Shown piece after piece: positions 1 through 8,533 of a DNA stretch of 64,000 nt. Positions within the stretch are counted from its first letter, which is position 1. Each line of letters opens with the position of its first letter. The notes under the pieces are model-generated. The model saw only the letters and a list, made by a program, of their open reading frames with translations, was not told where the DNA came from and did no database searches. A program made the position numbers and the translations under genes. The stretch comes from Buchnera aphidicola (Meitanaphis flavogallis) (GTDB lineage: Bacteria > Pseudomonadota > Gammaproteobacteria > Enterobacterales > Enterobacteriaceae), in contig CP140038.1 of assembly GCA_039830035.1 (NCBI GenBank), forward strand, positions 62,001 to 126,000. The letters run 5' to 3'.

Positions 1-149
1 GTATTATCGTGTATAGTAATATACTATGATATTTATTTAAAATAAATATTTCTAATATTTTTTGTTACAGAATCATTATAAATGATGATTAAGGAAAATA
101 TGATATTTTATACTGATATAATTTGTTGATGCGTATAAGGAATATTTTT

Positions 150-1412
150 ATGAAAATATATTTAGTTGGAGGAGCTATTCGAAATAAATTACTACGAATT
201 CCTGTTAAAGATAGAGATTGGGTGGTAATTGGAGCTACACCTGAAACATTATTAAATTTAAATTTTAAAAAAGTAGGAAAAGATTTTCCAGTATTTTTAC
301 ATCCAGATAGTAAAGAAGAATATTCTTTAGCAAGAATAGACAAAAAATTCGGTTTAGGATATACAGGATTTAAAAGTAATTATTCTCAAACAGTAACTTT
401 AAAAGAAGATTTAATACGAAGAGATTTAACAATTAATGCTATAGCTCAAGATCAAAATGGTAATTATATCGATTTTTTTAGTGGTTTACAAGATTTAAAA
501 AATAGGATATTACGGCATGTATCATCTTCTTTTTGTGAAGATCCTCTGAGAATTCTCAGAGTAGCAAGATTTTCTGCAGCACTTAATCATTTTGGTTTTT
601 GTATTGCACAAGAAACTATGCAGTTAATGATCGATATGGTAAAAAATAAAGAGTTATTATATTTGACTAAAGACAGAATTTGGAAAGAAACAGAAAAAGC
701 TCTGATGACAAAAAATCCTCATGTTTATTTTCAAATTTTATATAATTGTAATGCTTTATCTATTGTATTTCCTGAAATTAATTTAGCATGCCAGTATGAA
801 TTATACAGAATTAATACATGTGGTCGACAAATTTATTTTAAATCTGATTTTTTTTTAGAACTTGCAAAAATTTCGAATTTGAATCATAAGATAGAAATTC
901 AATTTGCTTATTTATGTAATATTATCTGTCAACTTACAGTATTTAATGTTAATCTATTTTCTATTCAAATTTGTGATGAAATTTCTAAAAATTTTATAAA
1001 AATTTTGTGTCAACGCTTTCGTATTCCATCTCATATAAGAAACTTGTCTATCGTTTTCTCTGGTTTTTTTAAATTTTTAAGTACTATTCAATTTCAATCT
1101 TCGAAAAAAATTATTTTATTTTTTAATAAAATAGATGCATGGAGAAAACCTGATAGGATAAAACAATTGTCTATATTACTTAATTTATATATATATAACA
1201 CACATAACGAAAGAATACATGCATATTCAAGTGATTTTTTAGAAAGCGTTTTTGGTATTTCTAAAAAAATTTCAATTAAACCTATTCTAAATTCAGGTTT
1301 TTTAGGTATCGCAATAAAAAATGAATTGGTTCGTTTAAGAGTGATTGCTGTTGATACATGGAGAAAAAGTTTAGGAAAAGATTTTAGTGGTAAAAAAATA
1401 CATAAATTATAA
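150..1412 (+). CDS. cca: CCA-adding tRNA nucleotidyltransferase
   Basis: Adds or repairs the 3' CCA end of tRNAs. The 420-residue product is close to the E. coli length (412). The N-terminal nucleotidyltransferase domain has the VGGAIRN loop and the KDRDW metal-binding aspartates, followed by RRDLTINAIA and the EDPLRILRVARF segment. The HD phosphohydrolase motif of the E. coli enzyme (LCHDLGKG, from memory) is replaced by LCNIICQL near residue 253, so the repair/phosphatase domain looks degenerate. ATG at 150 is chosen over one 27 bases upstream because AAGG precedes it and the product then begins MKIYLVGG as in E. coli. Its 3' end overlaps the convergent uppP by 29 bases. None of the tRNA genes in this window encodes CCA, so the synthetic activity should be essential. 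Confidence 0.96.
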   Translation: MKIYLVGGAIRNKLLRIPVKDRDWVVIGATPETLLNLNFKKVGKDFPVFLHPDSKEEYSLARIDKKFGLGYTGFKSNYSQTVTLKEDLIRRDLTINAIAQDQNGNYIDFFSGLQDLKNRILRHVSSSFCEDPLRILRVARFSAALNHFGFCIAQETMQLMIDMVKNKELLYLTKDRIWKETEKALMTKNPHVYFQILYNCNALSIVFPEINLACQYELYRINTCGRQIYFKSDFFLELAKISNLNHKIEIQFAYLCNIICQLTVFNVNLFSIQICDEISKNFIKILCQRFRIPSHIRNLSIVFSGFFKFLSTIQFQSSKKIILFFNKIDAWRKPDRIKQLSILLNLYIYNTHNERIHAYSSDFLESVFGISKKISIKPILNSGFLGIAIKNELVRLRVIAVDTWRKSLGKDFSGKKIHKL

Positions 1413-2196
1413 TAGATAACATGAACCGATAAATGATAAATGGTATAAAAGAACCAGTACTGACTATTTTTAAACATTTTCGTATACACAGTTTAGATGT
1501 AATAAAAGCAGATAAAAAACCTATTATTAAAAGACACATATTACAATGAGATATAGTTGAAACGTCATGAATTATGTCTAATATCATTGCTCCGAAAAAA
1601 ATAGGAACAGATATAATAAAAGAAAAATATGTAGCTACGCGTTGATTAAGACCTATTAAAATTCCTATAGAAATAGTAGAACAAGATCTAGAAAATCCAG
1701 GAAATAATGCTAAACATTGAAAACATCCTATAGTAAATGATTTAATTAAGTTTATATGTGTGTTTTTATTTTTAATTCTGGTTTTGAGTATTTCGGATAA
1801 CATTAACAATGTGGAACCACATATTATAGATAATAATATATTTTTAGGATTAAATATAAATTGCATATATTTATGAGAATATAGTCCTAGCAATGCAATT
1901 GGAAATATGCTAAGCAGTATATGGTAATATGATAGATGATTATTATAAGTATATTTTTTTTTAATTTTTAATAGAGAGTAGAGTAATGTAATAAATGTGT
2001 TTTTGAAATGTAATAATATAGATAATGATGTACCTAATTGCATAAACAAATTTAATGTTTTTGCTTCATTAGCTTCTATTTTAAATATTTTAGAAAAAAT
2101 CATAATGTGACAAGTAGATGAAATAGGAAAGAATTCTGTAATACCTTCAATAATTCCTAATATTATAGTTATAATAATGTAATACATGTTAAACAT
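1384..2196 (-). CDS. uppP: undecaprenyl-diphosphate phosphatase (UppP/BacA)
   Basis: Membrane enzyme that recycles undecaprenyl diphosphate to the monophosphate carrier for peptidoglycan synthesis. It is hydrophobic throughout, with the two family signatures: EGITEFFPISSTCH near the N terminus and PGFSRSCSTISIG in the middle (catalytic Glu and Ser/Arg). About 270 residues, against 273 in E. coli. Start is uncertain: ATG codons at 2208, 2196 and 2187 are in frame and none has a clear ribosome-binding site; 2196 gives an N terminus the same length as the E. coli protein. The 3' end runs 29 bases into cca on the opposite strand. Confidence 0.93.
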   Translation of the reverse strand: MFNMYYIIITIILGIIEGITEFFPISSTCHIMIFSKIFKIEANEAKTLNLFMQLGTSLSILLHFKNTFITLLYSLLKIKKKYTYNNHLSYYHILLSIFPIALLGLYSHKYMQFIFNPKNILLSIICGSTLLMLSEILKTRIKNKNTHINLIKSFTIGCFQCLALFPGFSRSCSTISIGILIGLNQRVATYFSFIISVPIFFGAMILDIIHDVSTISHCNMCLLIIGFLSAFITSKLCIRKCLKIVSTGSFIPFIIYRFMLSIIIYVFFYH

Positions 2197-2252
2197 ATGT
2201 ACATTCATGTTGTGATATAGAATAAAATTTTGATGAAAGTTAATTAATTAAA

Positions 2253-2290
2253 ATAGGCAAAACGGATGGATGATATACCGTTTTACCTAT
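2253..2290 (-). terminator. hairpin terminator of the ptsHI-crr operon
   Basis: Inverted repeat of 12 pairs with one mismatch: ATAGG-c-AAAACGG (2253-2265) against CCGTTTT-a-CCTAT (2278-2290). It lies just after the crr stop. Read on the minus strand the stem is followed by a short T-rich run (ATTTTAATT), the form of an intrinsic terminator. The plus-strand side also has a T run, so it may act in both directions. Confidence 0.75.
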
Positions 2291-2295
2291 AAAAA

Positions 2296-2802
2296 TTATT
2301 TTTTTATAGAAAAAATTATGTCCTTACCTGCAATAACTTGACCTGATTTTTTGTTTATTTCGTTAAAATTTTCTATGTTAGATATAACTATAGGTGTTAT
2401 TATAGATTTTGCTGTTTTTTTTAATAAAAATAAATCAAGACCAATAATTGGATCGCCTATTTTTACAGTTTGGTTTTCTTGAGCAAGTTTTTTGAATCCA
2501 ACACCATTTAATTGAATTGTATCTATTCCGAAATGTACAAATAGTTCAACGTCGTTTTCATTTGATTTGATTGAAAAAGCATGTAATGTTTTGAATATTT
2601 TTCCAATAATTCCATTAATAGGGGATAATATAATGCTACTATTCGGTGCAATAGCTATTCCATCTCCTACTATTTTTTTTGAAAATACGACATCTGGAAC
2701 TTTTTCAAGACTAACTATATCTCCTGATAATGGAGCAAAAATATTTATTTTATTATTTGATATAATATTTTTACTTTTAAAAAAATTGGAAAATAAATTC
2801 AT
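2296..2802 (-). CDS. crr: PTS glucose-specific EIIA component
   Basis: Cytoplasmic phosphocarrier that accepts phosphate from HPr and passes it to sugar-specific EIIB domains. 168 residues (E. coli 169). The phosphorylated histidine is His90 in VELFVHFGIDT and the partner histidine is His74 in KTLHAFSI. The PLSGDIV and KIVGDGIA blocks are conserved. ATG is preceded by AGGA. It follows ptsI by 24 bases, forming ptsH-ptsI-crr as in E. coli. No sugar permease is encoded in this window, so the EIIBC partner must lie elsewhere. Confidence 0.98.
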   Translation of the reverse strand: MNLFSNFFKSKNIISNNKINIFAPLSGDIVSLEKVPDVVFSKKIVGDGIAIAPNSSIILSPINGIIGKIFKTLHAFSIKSNENDVELFVHFGIDTIQLNGVGFKKLAQENQTVKIGDPIIGLDLFLLKKTAKSIITPIVISNIENFNEINKKSGQVIAGKDIIFSIKK

Positions 2803-2826
2803 ATTTTGTCCTGTTAATAATTTTTA

Positions 2827-4545
2827 TTAACTATTTTTAATAAATTCGTTAATAATATTTATTATTTCTTCTGACGTTGGTTTAGATAGAACGTTTTTTG
2901 CTAGATGTATAGCTTCTGAAAAATTTGTTGTTCGAATTATTTTTTTCACTCTTGGAATAGTTGGTGCACTCATGCTAAATTCATCTAAACCCATTCCGAG
3001 TAATAGTGCAGTAGCTTTCTCATCTCCAGCCAGTTCTCCACACATACCTGTCCATTTTCCAGCATCTCGGGAAGCATTGATAACTTTTTGAATTAAGTTT
3101 AATACAGAAGGACTCATTGGATTATATAGATTAGAAATCAAGTCATTACCTCTATCTACAGCTAGCGTATACTGCGTTAAATCGTTACTTCCAATACTAA
3201 AAAAATCTACTTCTTTTGCTAAGTGATGAGCTATTATAGCAGATGCTGGAGTTTCTATCATAATTCCTATTTCTATTTTTGAATTAAATTGTATTTTTTT
3301 ATTTTTTAATATGATTTTTAATTTTTTTAGTTCTTCTTTTAAACTTCGTACTTCTTCTACAGAAATGATCATAGGAAACATTATTTTTAATTTTCCGAAA
3401 GCAGAAGCTCGTAATATTGCAGTTAACTGAGCGTGTAAGATTTCTTTTTTATCCATTGCTATTCGAATAGCTCTCCAACCTAAAAAAGGATTGTCTTCTT
3501 TAGGAACCTTCATATATGACAGATTTTTATCACCTCCTATATCCATTGTTCTAATTATTACGGATTTTCCTTTCATTTTTTCTGCTACTATTTTATATGC
3601 TCTGAATTGTTCTTCTTCGGTAGGGAAAGAATTGCGATTCATAAATAAAAATTCTGTTCGGTATAGCCCGATACATTCAGCACCGTATTTCTGGGCATTA
3701 ACTACATCATTAATAGTTCCTATATTTGCTCCAATTTTTATTTTATGTCCATCTATTGTAGTTGCACATAAATATTTTAATTGTGTTAAATTATTTTTTT
3801 CTAGTTCGTATTTTTTTTTTAATTTTTTGATTTTTTGTATTTGAGATGGTTTTGGATTGATAAATATAGCATTATTTATGCCATCTAATATTAAGAAATC
3901 GTTATTATTTACTTTTTTGGTTATGTTTCCAGTTCCAACTATTGCAGGTATTTCTAGAGAACGAGCCATAATAGAAGTATGTGATGTTTGTCCACCTAAG
4001 TCTGTAATAAATCCTAATACTTTATTTAATTTTATTTGAGCAGTTTCTGAGGGAGTTAAATCTTTGGCTATTAAAATAACTGGATTTTTAATATGATCGA
4101 GATCGATAATATTTAAATTAAGTATATTTCTAATTAATCTGTTTCCGATATCTCTAATGTCGATTGCTCTATTTCGTAAATATTCATCGTTTAATTGCTC
4201 TAATATTTTAGCTTGTTTTTCTATAACAGTTTGAGTTGCATATTCTGCTGATAATCGTTTTTTTTGAATGAGAAATAATATGTTTTCTTCCAATTCTTCA
4301 TCTTCTACCAACATAATATGTCCTTCAAAAATATCTTCTTTACCATTTTTAAAATTTTTAGCTACTTGTAGTTTTATAATTTGAAGTTGATCAATAGTTT
4401 TAGATTTACCATGGATGAATTTTTTAATTTCTTGTTTTACTTCATCATGTTGAATTGCATTTTGATTAATAATAATTTTTTCTTCTACGAGTAGTAATGC
4501 ATTTCCAAAAGCAATACCTGGAGATACTAAAATACCTGAAATCAT
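2827..4545 (-). CDS. ptsI: PTS enzyme I, phosphoenolpyruvate-protein phosphotransferase
   Basis: First enzyme of the sugar phosphotransferase system: takes phosphate from phosphoenolpyruvate and gives it to HPr. 572 residues against 575 in E. coli. The active-site histidine is His189 in GGQTSHTSIMARS, the same number as in E. coli. The PEP-binding barrel has IGSNDLTQYTLAVDR and the active-site cysteine in GMCGELAGDE near residue 500. AAGGG precedes the ATG. A 161-base spacer separates it from ptsH and contains a perfect GC-containing hairpin. Confidence 0.98.
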   Translation of the reverse strand: MISGILVSPGIAFGNALLLVEEKIIINQNAIQHDEVKQEIKKFIHGKSKTIDQLQIIKLQVAKNFKNGKEDIFEGHIMLVEDEELEENILFLIQKKRLSAEYATQTVIEKQAKILEQLNDEYLRNRAIDIRDIGNRLIRNILNLNIIDLDHIKNPVILIAKDLTPSETAQIKLNKVLGFITDLGGQTSHTSIMARSLEIPAIVGTGNITKKVNNNDFLILDGINNAIFINPKPSQIQKIKKLKKKYELEKNNLTQLKYLCATTIDGHKIKIGANIGTINDVVNAQKYGAECIGLYRTEFLFMNRNSFPTEEEQFRAYKIVAEKMKGKSVIIRTMDIGGDKNLSYMKVPKEDNPFLGWRAIRIAMDKKEILHAQLTAILRASAFGKLKIMFPMIISVEEVRSLKEELKKLKIILKNKKIQFNSKIEIGIMIETPASAIIAHHLAKEVDFFSIGSNDLTQYTLAVDRGNDLISNLYNPMSPSVLNLIQKVINASRDAGKWTGMCGELAGDEKATALLLGMGLDEFSMSAPTIPRVKKIIRTTNFSEAIHLAKNVLSKPTSEEIINIINEFIKNS

Positions 4546-4634
4546 AATATTACCCTTAACATCACAATATGTTATATTTTTATGATAGTAATTTGTTGGT
4601 CTCAGGTAACATTATATTAATTAGTATATATTAT

Positions 4635-4658
4635 CCGGAAGTAACGTTATACTTCCGG
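4635..4658. promoter_or_regulatory. hairpin between ptsH and ptsI
   Basis: Perfect 9-base-pair inverted repeat, CCGGAAGTA (4635-4643) and TACTTCCGG (4650-4658), with a 6-base loop. It is unusually GC-rich for this genome, which suggests it is maintained. No T tract follows on the minus strand, so it is not a classic terminator. It could protect or process the ptsH mRNA end or attenuate readthrough so that HPr is made in excess of enzyme I (inference). Confidence 0.5.
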
Positions 4659-4706
4659 TAAAATTGTACTTTGAATAATATTTAATATTTTAAGACACAA
4701 ATTTTT

Positions 4707-4964
4707 TTATTTAAGTGTTTTTATAAATTTTTCTAAATTTTCTACTGCTATTTTTTCATCCTTACCATTGGCAGAAATAGTTATTAAACTGTTTTTTACT
4801 AAACCGAGTGTTTGGAGTTTAAATAAACTTTTTGCATTTACAGATTTTCCATTAGAAATGATATTAATTTCTGAAACAAATTTTTTTGCTTCTTTTACTA
4901 AAAGTGCAGCAGGACGAGTATGTAATCCATGAGGATTAGTAATAACAATTTCTTTTTGAAACAT
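4707..4964 (-). CDS. ptsH: phosphocarrier protein HPr
   Basis: Small cytoplasmic phosphocarrier that links enzyme I to the sugar-specific EIIA proteins. 85 residues, the same as E. coli. His15 in NPHGLHTRPAA is the phosphorylation site and Ser46 in NAKSLFKLQTLG is the conserved second site. AGGGAG before the ATG gives a strong ribosome-binding site. First gene of the ptsH-ptsI-crr operon; E. coli has cysK immediately upstream, absent here. Confidence 0.98.
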   Translation of the reverse strand: MFQKEIVITNPHGLHTRPAALLVKEAKKFVSEINIISNGKSVNAKSLFKLQTLGLVKNSLITISANGKDEKIAVENLEKFIKTLK

Positions 4965-6228
4965 TGTTGTTCTCCCTAATTTTATTTTAAATTACTTAAA
5001 TAAAATTAGTATATAATATTCTAAAATATTTATGACTTTAATTTAATTAAAGTTAGTGTAATACATTATAAAAGTAGTATTATTTTTAAATTTATATTTA
5101 ATATGTAATATTAAGTTTGTTGATAAGTCACTTATTATATGAATTTTAATTAATATGCAATAAGTATGTGTTTTTACAGTAATGTAGTTTTAAACAAAAA
5201 AATTATTTTTTGCAATGAAATTTTATTAATGTGATTTAGAGATTTGAAGATAGTGTCTTTTTTAATATTTTTCCCAAAAAAAAAGAGAATAAAAACTATG
5301 TATTTTTTGGAAGAATTTGTTTTTAGTAATTTTGATGCACAATAGTGCTATTTTAGATAATATTCTTACTTAACTTACTTTCTTTTTTGTCTTTTTGTGT
5401 AGTCAATATAGATTTTTAATTAAATATAGTAATTATTATATTAATTACGTTTAAATAAAAGTATTTGGATATAAATGTATATATTATTTTTTATATTTTA
5501 TAAATTTTATAGTGATATTTTTAAGCATTGGATGGTTATTACAGTACGTTTATTTATAATAAGTGTTAATAAATGTAAATGTGTTTTTATTTTTTGTAAA
5601 TTAAAAATTTTTTATAATAGTTGATATATTTAATATTTAATATATATATTTTAGTTTTTTTTAATCTTTATACTATTAGTTGTATGCATTTCAAATTTTT
5701 AGGATTATCAAATTATTTATCCAATATATACTTTTCAAGCATTTTACATTATATATTATTCCGATATATTGATTTTTTATTTCTTTGAATATCGTTTTTA
5801 ATTTTATAGTAAATTCTACAATTTTAAGAGATATCTGATGTTTAATGGATTTCGATATTTAAGATTATTGATAATTTTATTTTTTTAATTATAGTGGTTA
5901 ATGATAAAGAGATTTTTTATATTTTTTATTTTTTGTAATTTTAGTATTATTAATATTTTTATTTTAAGGATGATAGTTTGTATATTAATGTCATCGTTAC
6001 ATGATATGTAATTTTATTGTTAATGTGATTAAATTAGTTTTACATTAATAAAGTCAATATTAAATGTTTATTTTGAGTTAAATTATTTAGACATGTATGT
6101 AATGATATGTAAAAATTTCTTAAAAATAATCATTTTTTTGATTTAATGTATAAATTTTGCTTTTAAAAGTTATTTTGTGTAATAAAGTTAGTTTTAAATG
6201 GTTTTTTGATTCAATAAATTGGTATTGT
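4965..6228. other. decayed spacer replacing cysK, cysZ and zipA
   Basis: About 1.26 kb of AT-rich sequence without a credible gene. In E. coli cysK, cysZ and zipA lie between ptsH and ligA, so this spacer probably marks their loss. I could not align any stretch convincingly to those proteins. The ptsH promoter must lie here; a small perfect hairpin (ACTTTAAT/ATTAAAGT, 5035-5053) sits about 70 bases upstream of ptsH. Confidence 0.5.
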
Positions 6229-8253
6229 ATGATATTTATAAAAAATTATATATTAAAGTTGCAAGAAAAAATTCGTTATTATGAATACTTGTATCATTCT
6301 CTTGGTTCTCCAGAAATTTCTGATAATAGATATGATTTTTTAATCAAAAAATTGCATTATTTAGAAAATAAATATAAGCATCTTTTAACTGCAAATAGTT
6401 CTCCCACGCAGATGATAGGATCTCCTGGAATCATCGGATTTAAAAAACACAAACATATTACTCCTATGCTATCGTTAAATCATGTGTTTAACTATAGTGA
6501 TTTTTTAAACTTTTATAAAAACATTAAAATTTCTTTAAAAGAAAAAAAAGTTTTTTTTTGTTGTGAACTAAAAATTGATGGTTTAGCTTTAAATTTAGTA
6601 TATAGGAAAGGAATATTAATACAAGCTATGACTAGAGGTGATGGTATTGCAGGAGAAGATGTTACTGATAATGTTCGTGTAATTTCTTCTATTCCTAATA
6701 AGTTAAATGGAATAAACATACCTAAAAAATTAGAAGTTAGGGGAGAAATTTTTATGTTAAAAAATGATTTAATGCGATTAAATGGTAGTGTAATGAATAA
6801 TTGCAAAAAAATATTTTCTAACACTAGGAATGCCGCTTCTGGGTTGTTACGTCAAAAAAATTTAAATAATGTTGCAATGCAAAATTTGATGTTCTGTTGT
6901 TATGGATATGGTTATTATCCTAGGTATACTAATCTTTTTAGTCATTATGATAGATTAAAACAATTGAATCTTTGGGGATTACCTATTAGTGGATATAATT
7001 CTATACTTCATTCTAGCTATGATATTTTATGTTTTTATAAAAAAATTAATAGTATGCGACAATTTTTAAATTTTAATATTGATGGAATAGTTATAAAAGT
7101 AAATTCTATTATTTTGCAAAATAAATTAGGTTGTACTAATAAAGCTCCTAGATGGGCTATGGCATTTAAGTTTGTTGATCAGGAGAAGTTGTCTAAAGTT
7201 ATAGGAATCATGTATTGCGTAGGCAGAACGGGAGCTATCACTCCAGTTGCTAAGATTAATCCTATTTTTATTTCTGGTGTAACTATAAAGAAAGTTTCTT
7301 TATATAATTTTAATGAAATTAAAAAATTAGATTTACATATAGGTGATATTGTTACAATAAAACGTTCTGGAGATGTAATTCCTAAGATAATTAGTGTTGT
7401 TAAAGATTATCGTTCTAAAAATATAAAAAAAATAGTATTTCCACATTTATGTCCAGTATGCAAGTCTATTCTTAAATTAAATACAAAGTATACTAAAGTA
7501 TATTGCACAGGAGGTTTAAAATGTAAAGGAAGACTTAAAAAATTATTATATTATTTTTGTTCTAAAAATGGATTAAATATTCATGGACTAGGTTATAAAA
7601 TTATTAGTCAATTAGTGGATAGAAATTATATAAAAAATTTTTTTGATTTTTTTAACCTTGATTTTGATTTATTATCTAGTTTAGAAGATATTGGAAAAAA
7701 AACTACAATTAACATTATTAATTCTATTAATCAATCTAAGAATGTTATTCTATCTAAATTTTTATGTGCTTTAGGGATTAAAGAAATAGGATCAATTAAA
7801 TCTAATATTATTGCTAAACATTTTTTATCCTTGGAAAATTTAATGAATACTACGTTACAAGAATTAGTTTTATTAAAAGGTATTGGATTTAGTTCTGCAT
7901 GTAGTCTATTTGATTTTATCAATATAAAATATAATCAGGATATTATTTTTAACTTATCGAATAGTTTAAATATATCTTCAAATCATGTTCAATATAATAA
8001 TACGGTAAAGAAATTAAATCCATTTTTTAAGAAAAAAATTGTTATTAGTGGTACATTGAATAAGTTCTCGCGTATTGAAATTAAAGGTATTATAAGTCAG
8101 TTAGAAGGACGTGTTATGTCTGACGTGTCAAAAAATACAGATTATATTGTAGTCGGAAAAAATCCAGGATACAAATTTGTTAAGTCTAAAATATTAAAAA
8201 TAAAAGTTATATTAGAACAGGATTTCTTAAAAATAATTCAAGATTTTTTGTGA
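6229..8253 (+). CDS. ligA: NAD-dependent DNA ligase LigA
   Basis: Seals nicks during replication and repair using NAD. 674 residues from this start (E. coli 671). The adenylated lysine is Lys115 in CCELKIDGLALN, the same position as in E. coli. Further on are TRGDG, the FDIDGVVIKVN-type motif (here FNIDGIVIKVN), the GRTGAITPVAK OB-fold segment, a four-cysteine zinc finger (CPVC ... CTGGLKC), helix-hairpin-helix repeats and a C-terminal BRCT domain. The start at 6229 is chosen over an open frame 72 bases further upstream because the N terminus then aligns residue for residue with E. coli. It converges on two tRNA genes. Confidence 0.97.
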   Translation: MIFIKNYILKLQEKIRYYEYLYHSLGSPEISDNRYDFLIKKLHYLENKYKHLLTANSSPTQMIGSPGIIGFKKHKHITPMLSLNHVFNYSDFLNFYKNIKISLKEKKVFFCCELKIDGLALNLVYRKGILIQAMTRGDGIAGEDVTDNVRVISSIPNKLNGINIPKKLEVRGEIFMLKNDLMRLNGSVMNNCKKIFSNTRNAASGLLRQKNLNNVAMQNLMFCCYGYGYYPRYTNLFSHYDRLKQLNLWGLPISGYNSILHSSYDILCFYKKINSMRQFLNFNIDGIVIKVNSIILQNKLGCTNKAPRWAMAFKFVDQEKLSKVIGIMYCVGRTGAITPVAKINPIFISGVTIKKVSLYNFNEIKKLDLHIGDIVTIKRSGDVIPKIISVVKDYRSKNIKKIVFPHLCPVCKSILKLNTKYTKVYCTGGLKCKGRLKKLLYYFCSKNGLNIHGLGYKIISQLVDRNYIKNFFDFFNLDFDLLSSLEDIGKKTTINIINSINQSKNVILSKFLCALGIKEIGSIKSNIIAKHFLSLENLMNTTLQELVLLKGIGFSSACSLFDFINIKYNQDIIFNLSNSLNISSNHVQYNNTVKKLNPFFKKKIVISGTLNKFSRIEIKGIISQLEGRVMSDVSKNTDYIVVGKNPGYKFVKSKILKIKVILEQDFLKIIQDFL

Positions 8254-8268
8254 AGTTAAGTTATATTT

Positions 8269-8341
8269 TGGGTCGTGCAGGATTTGAACCTGCGACCAAT
8301 TGATTAAAAGTCAACTGCTCTACCAACTGAGCTAACGACCC
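8269..8341 (-). tRNA. tRNA-Lys (anticodon TTT)
   Basis: 73-base cloverleaf. The acceptor stem GGGTCGT pairs with ACGACCC, the D arm has AGTTGGTAGA, the anticodon loop is CTTTTAA with anticodon TTT, and the T arm contains GGTTCGAATCC. Nearly identical to the E. coli tRNA-Lys that sits beside gltX. The 3' CCA is not encoded: the discriminator A at 8269 is followed by AAA. Confidence 0.97.
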
Positions 8342-8355
8342 TGTATTTTAATAAA

Positions 8356-8428
8356 TGGGTGATGACGGAATCGAACCGCCGACCTCCTCCGTGTAAAGGA
8401 GATGCTCTACCAACTGAGCTAATCACCC
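8356..8428 (-). tRNA. tRNA-Val (anticodon TAC)
   Basis: 73-base cloverleaf with acceptor stem GGGTGAT/GTCACCC-type pairing, anticodon TAC in the loop TTTACAC, and a T arm with GGTTCGATTCC. It lies 14 bases upstream of tRNA-Lys on the same strand, matching the val-lys tRNA cluster divergent from gltX in E. coli. CCA is not encoded (AT-rich bases follow the discriminator). Confidence 0.97.
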
Positions 8429-8533
8429 TTTATTTCTATTGTAAAGAATAGAAATATAGAGTCAATCTTTTTTTTATAAAAATTTGTTATTTATTTTTTT
8501 TGCTAAAATATTTGAATTAAAATTGAGGATAAT

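Noticed and set aside
1094..1489. 131-codon minus-strand frame across the end of cca
   Set aside because: Antisense to conserved cca sequence and overlapping uppP in another frame; low-complexity hydrophobic translation.
3491..3844. 117-codon open frame on the plus strand inside ptsI
   Set aside because: Lies wholly antisense to the well-conserved ptsI, has no family resemblance or ribosome-binding site, and is a by-product of AT-rich codon usage.
5680..5790. Short frame MHFKFLGLSNYL... as a zipA remnant
   Set aside because: I could not align it with ZipA or any other protein; a 34-codon frame of this composition is expected by chance.
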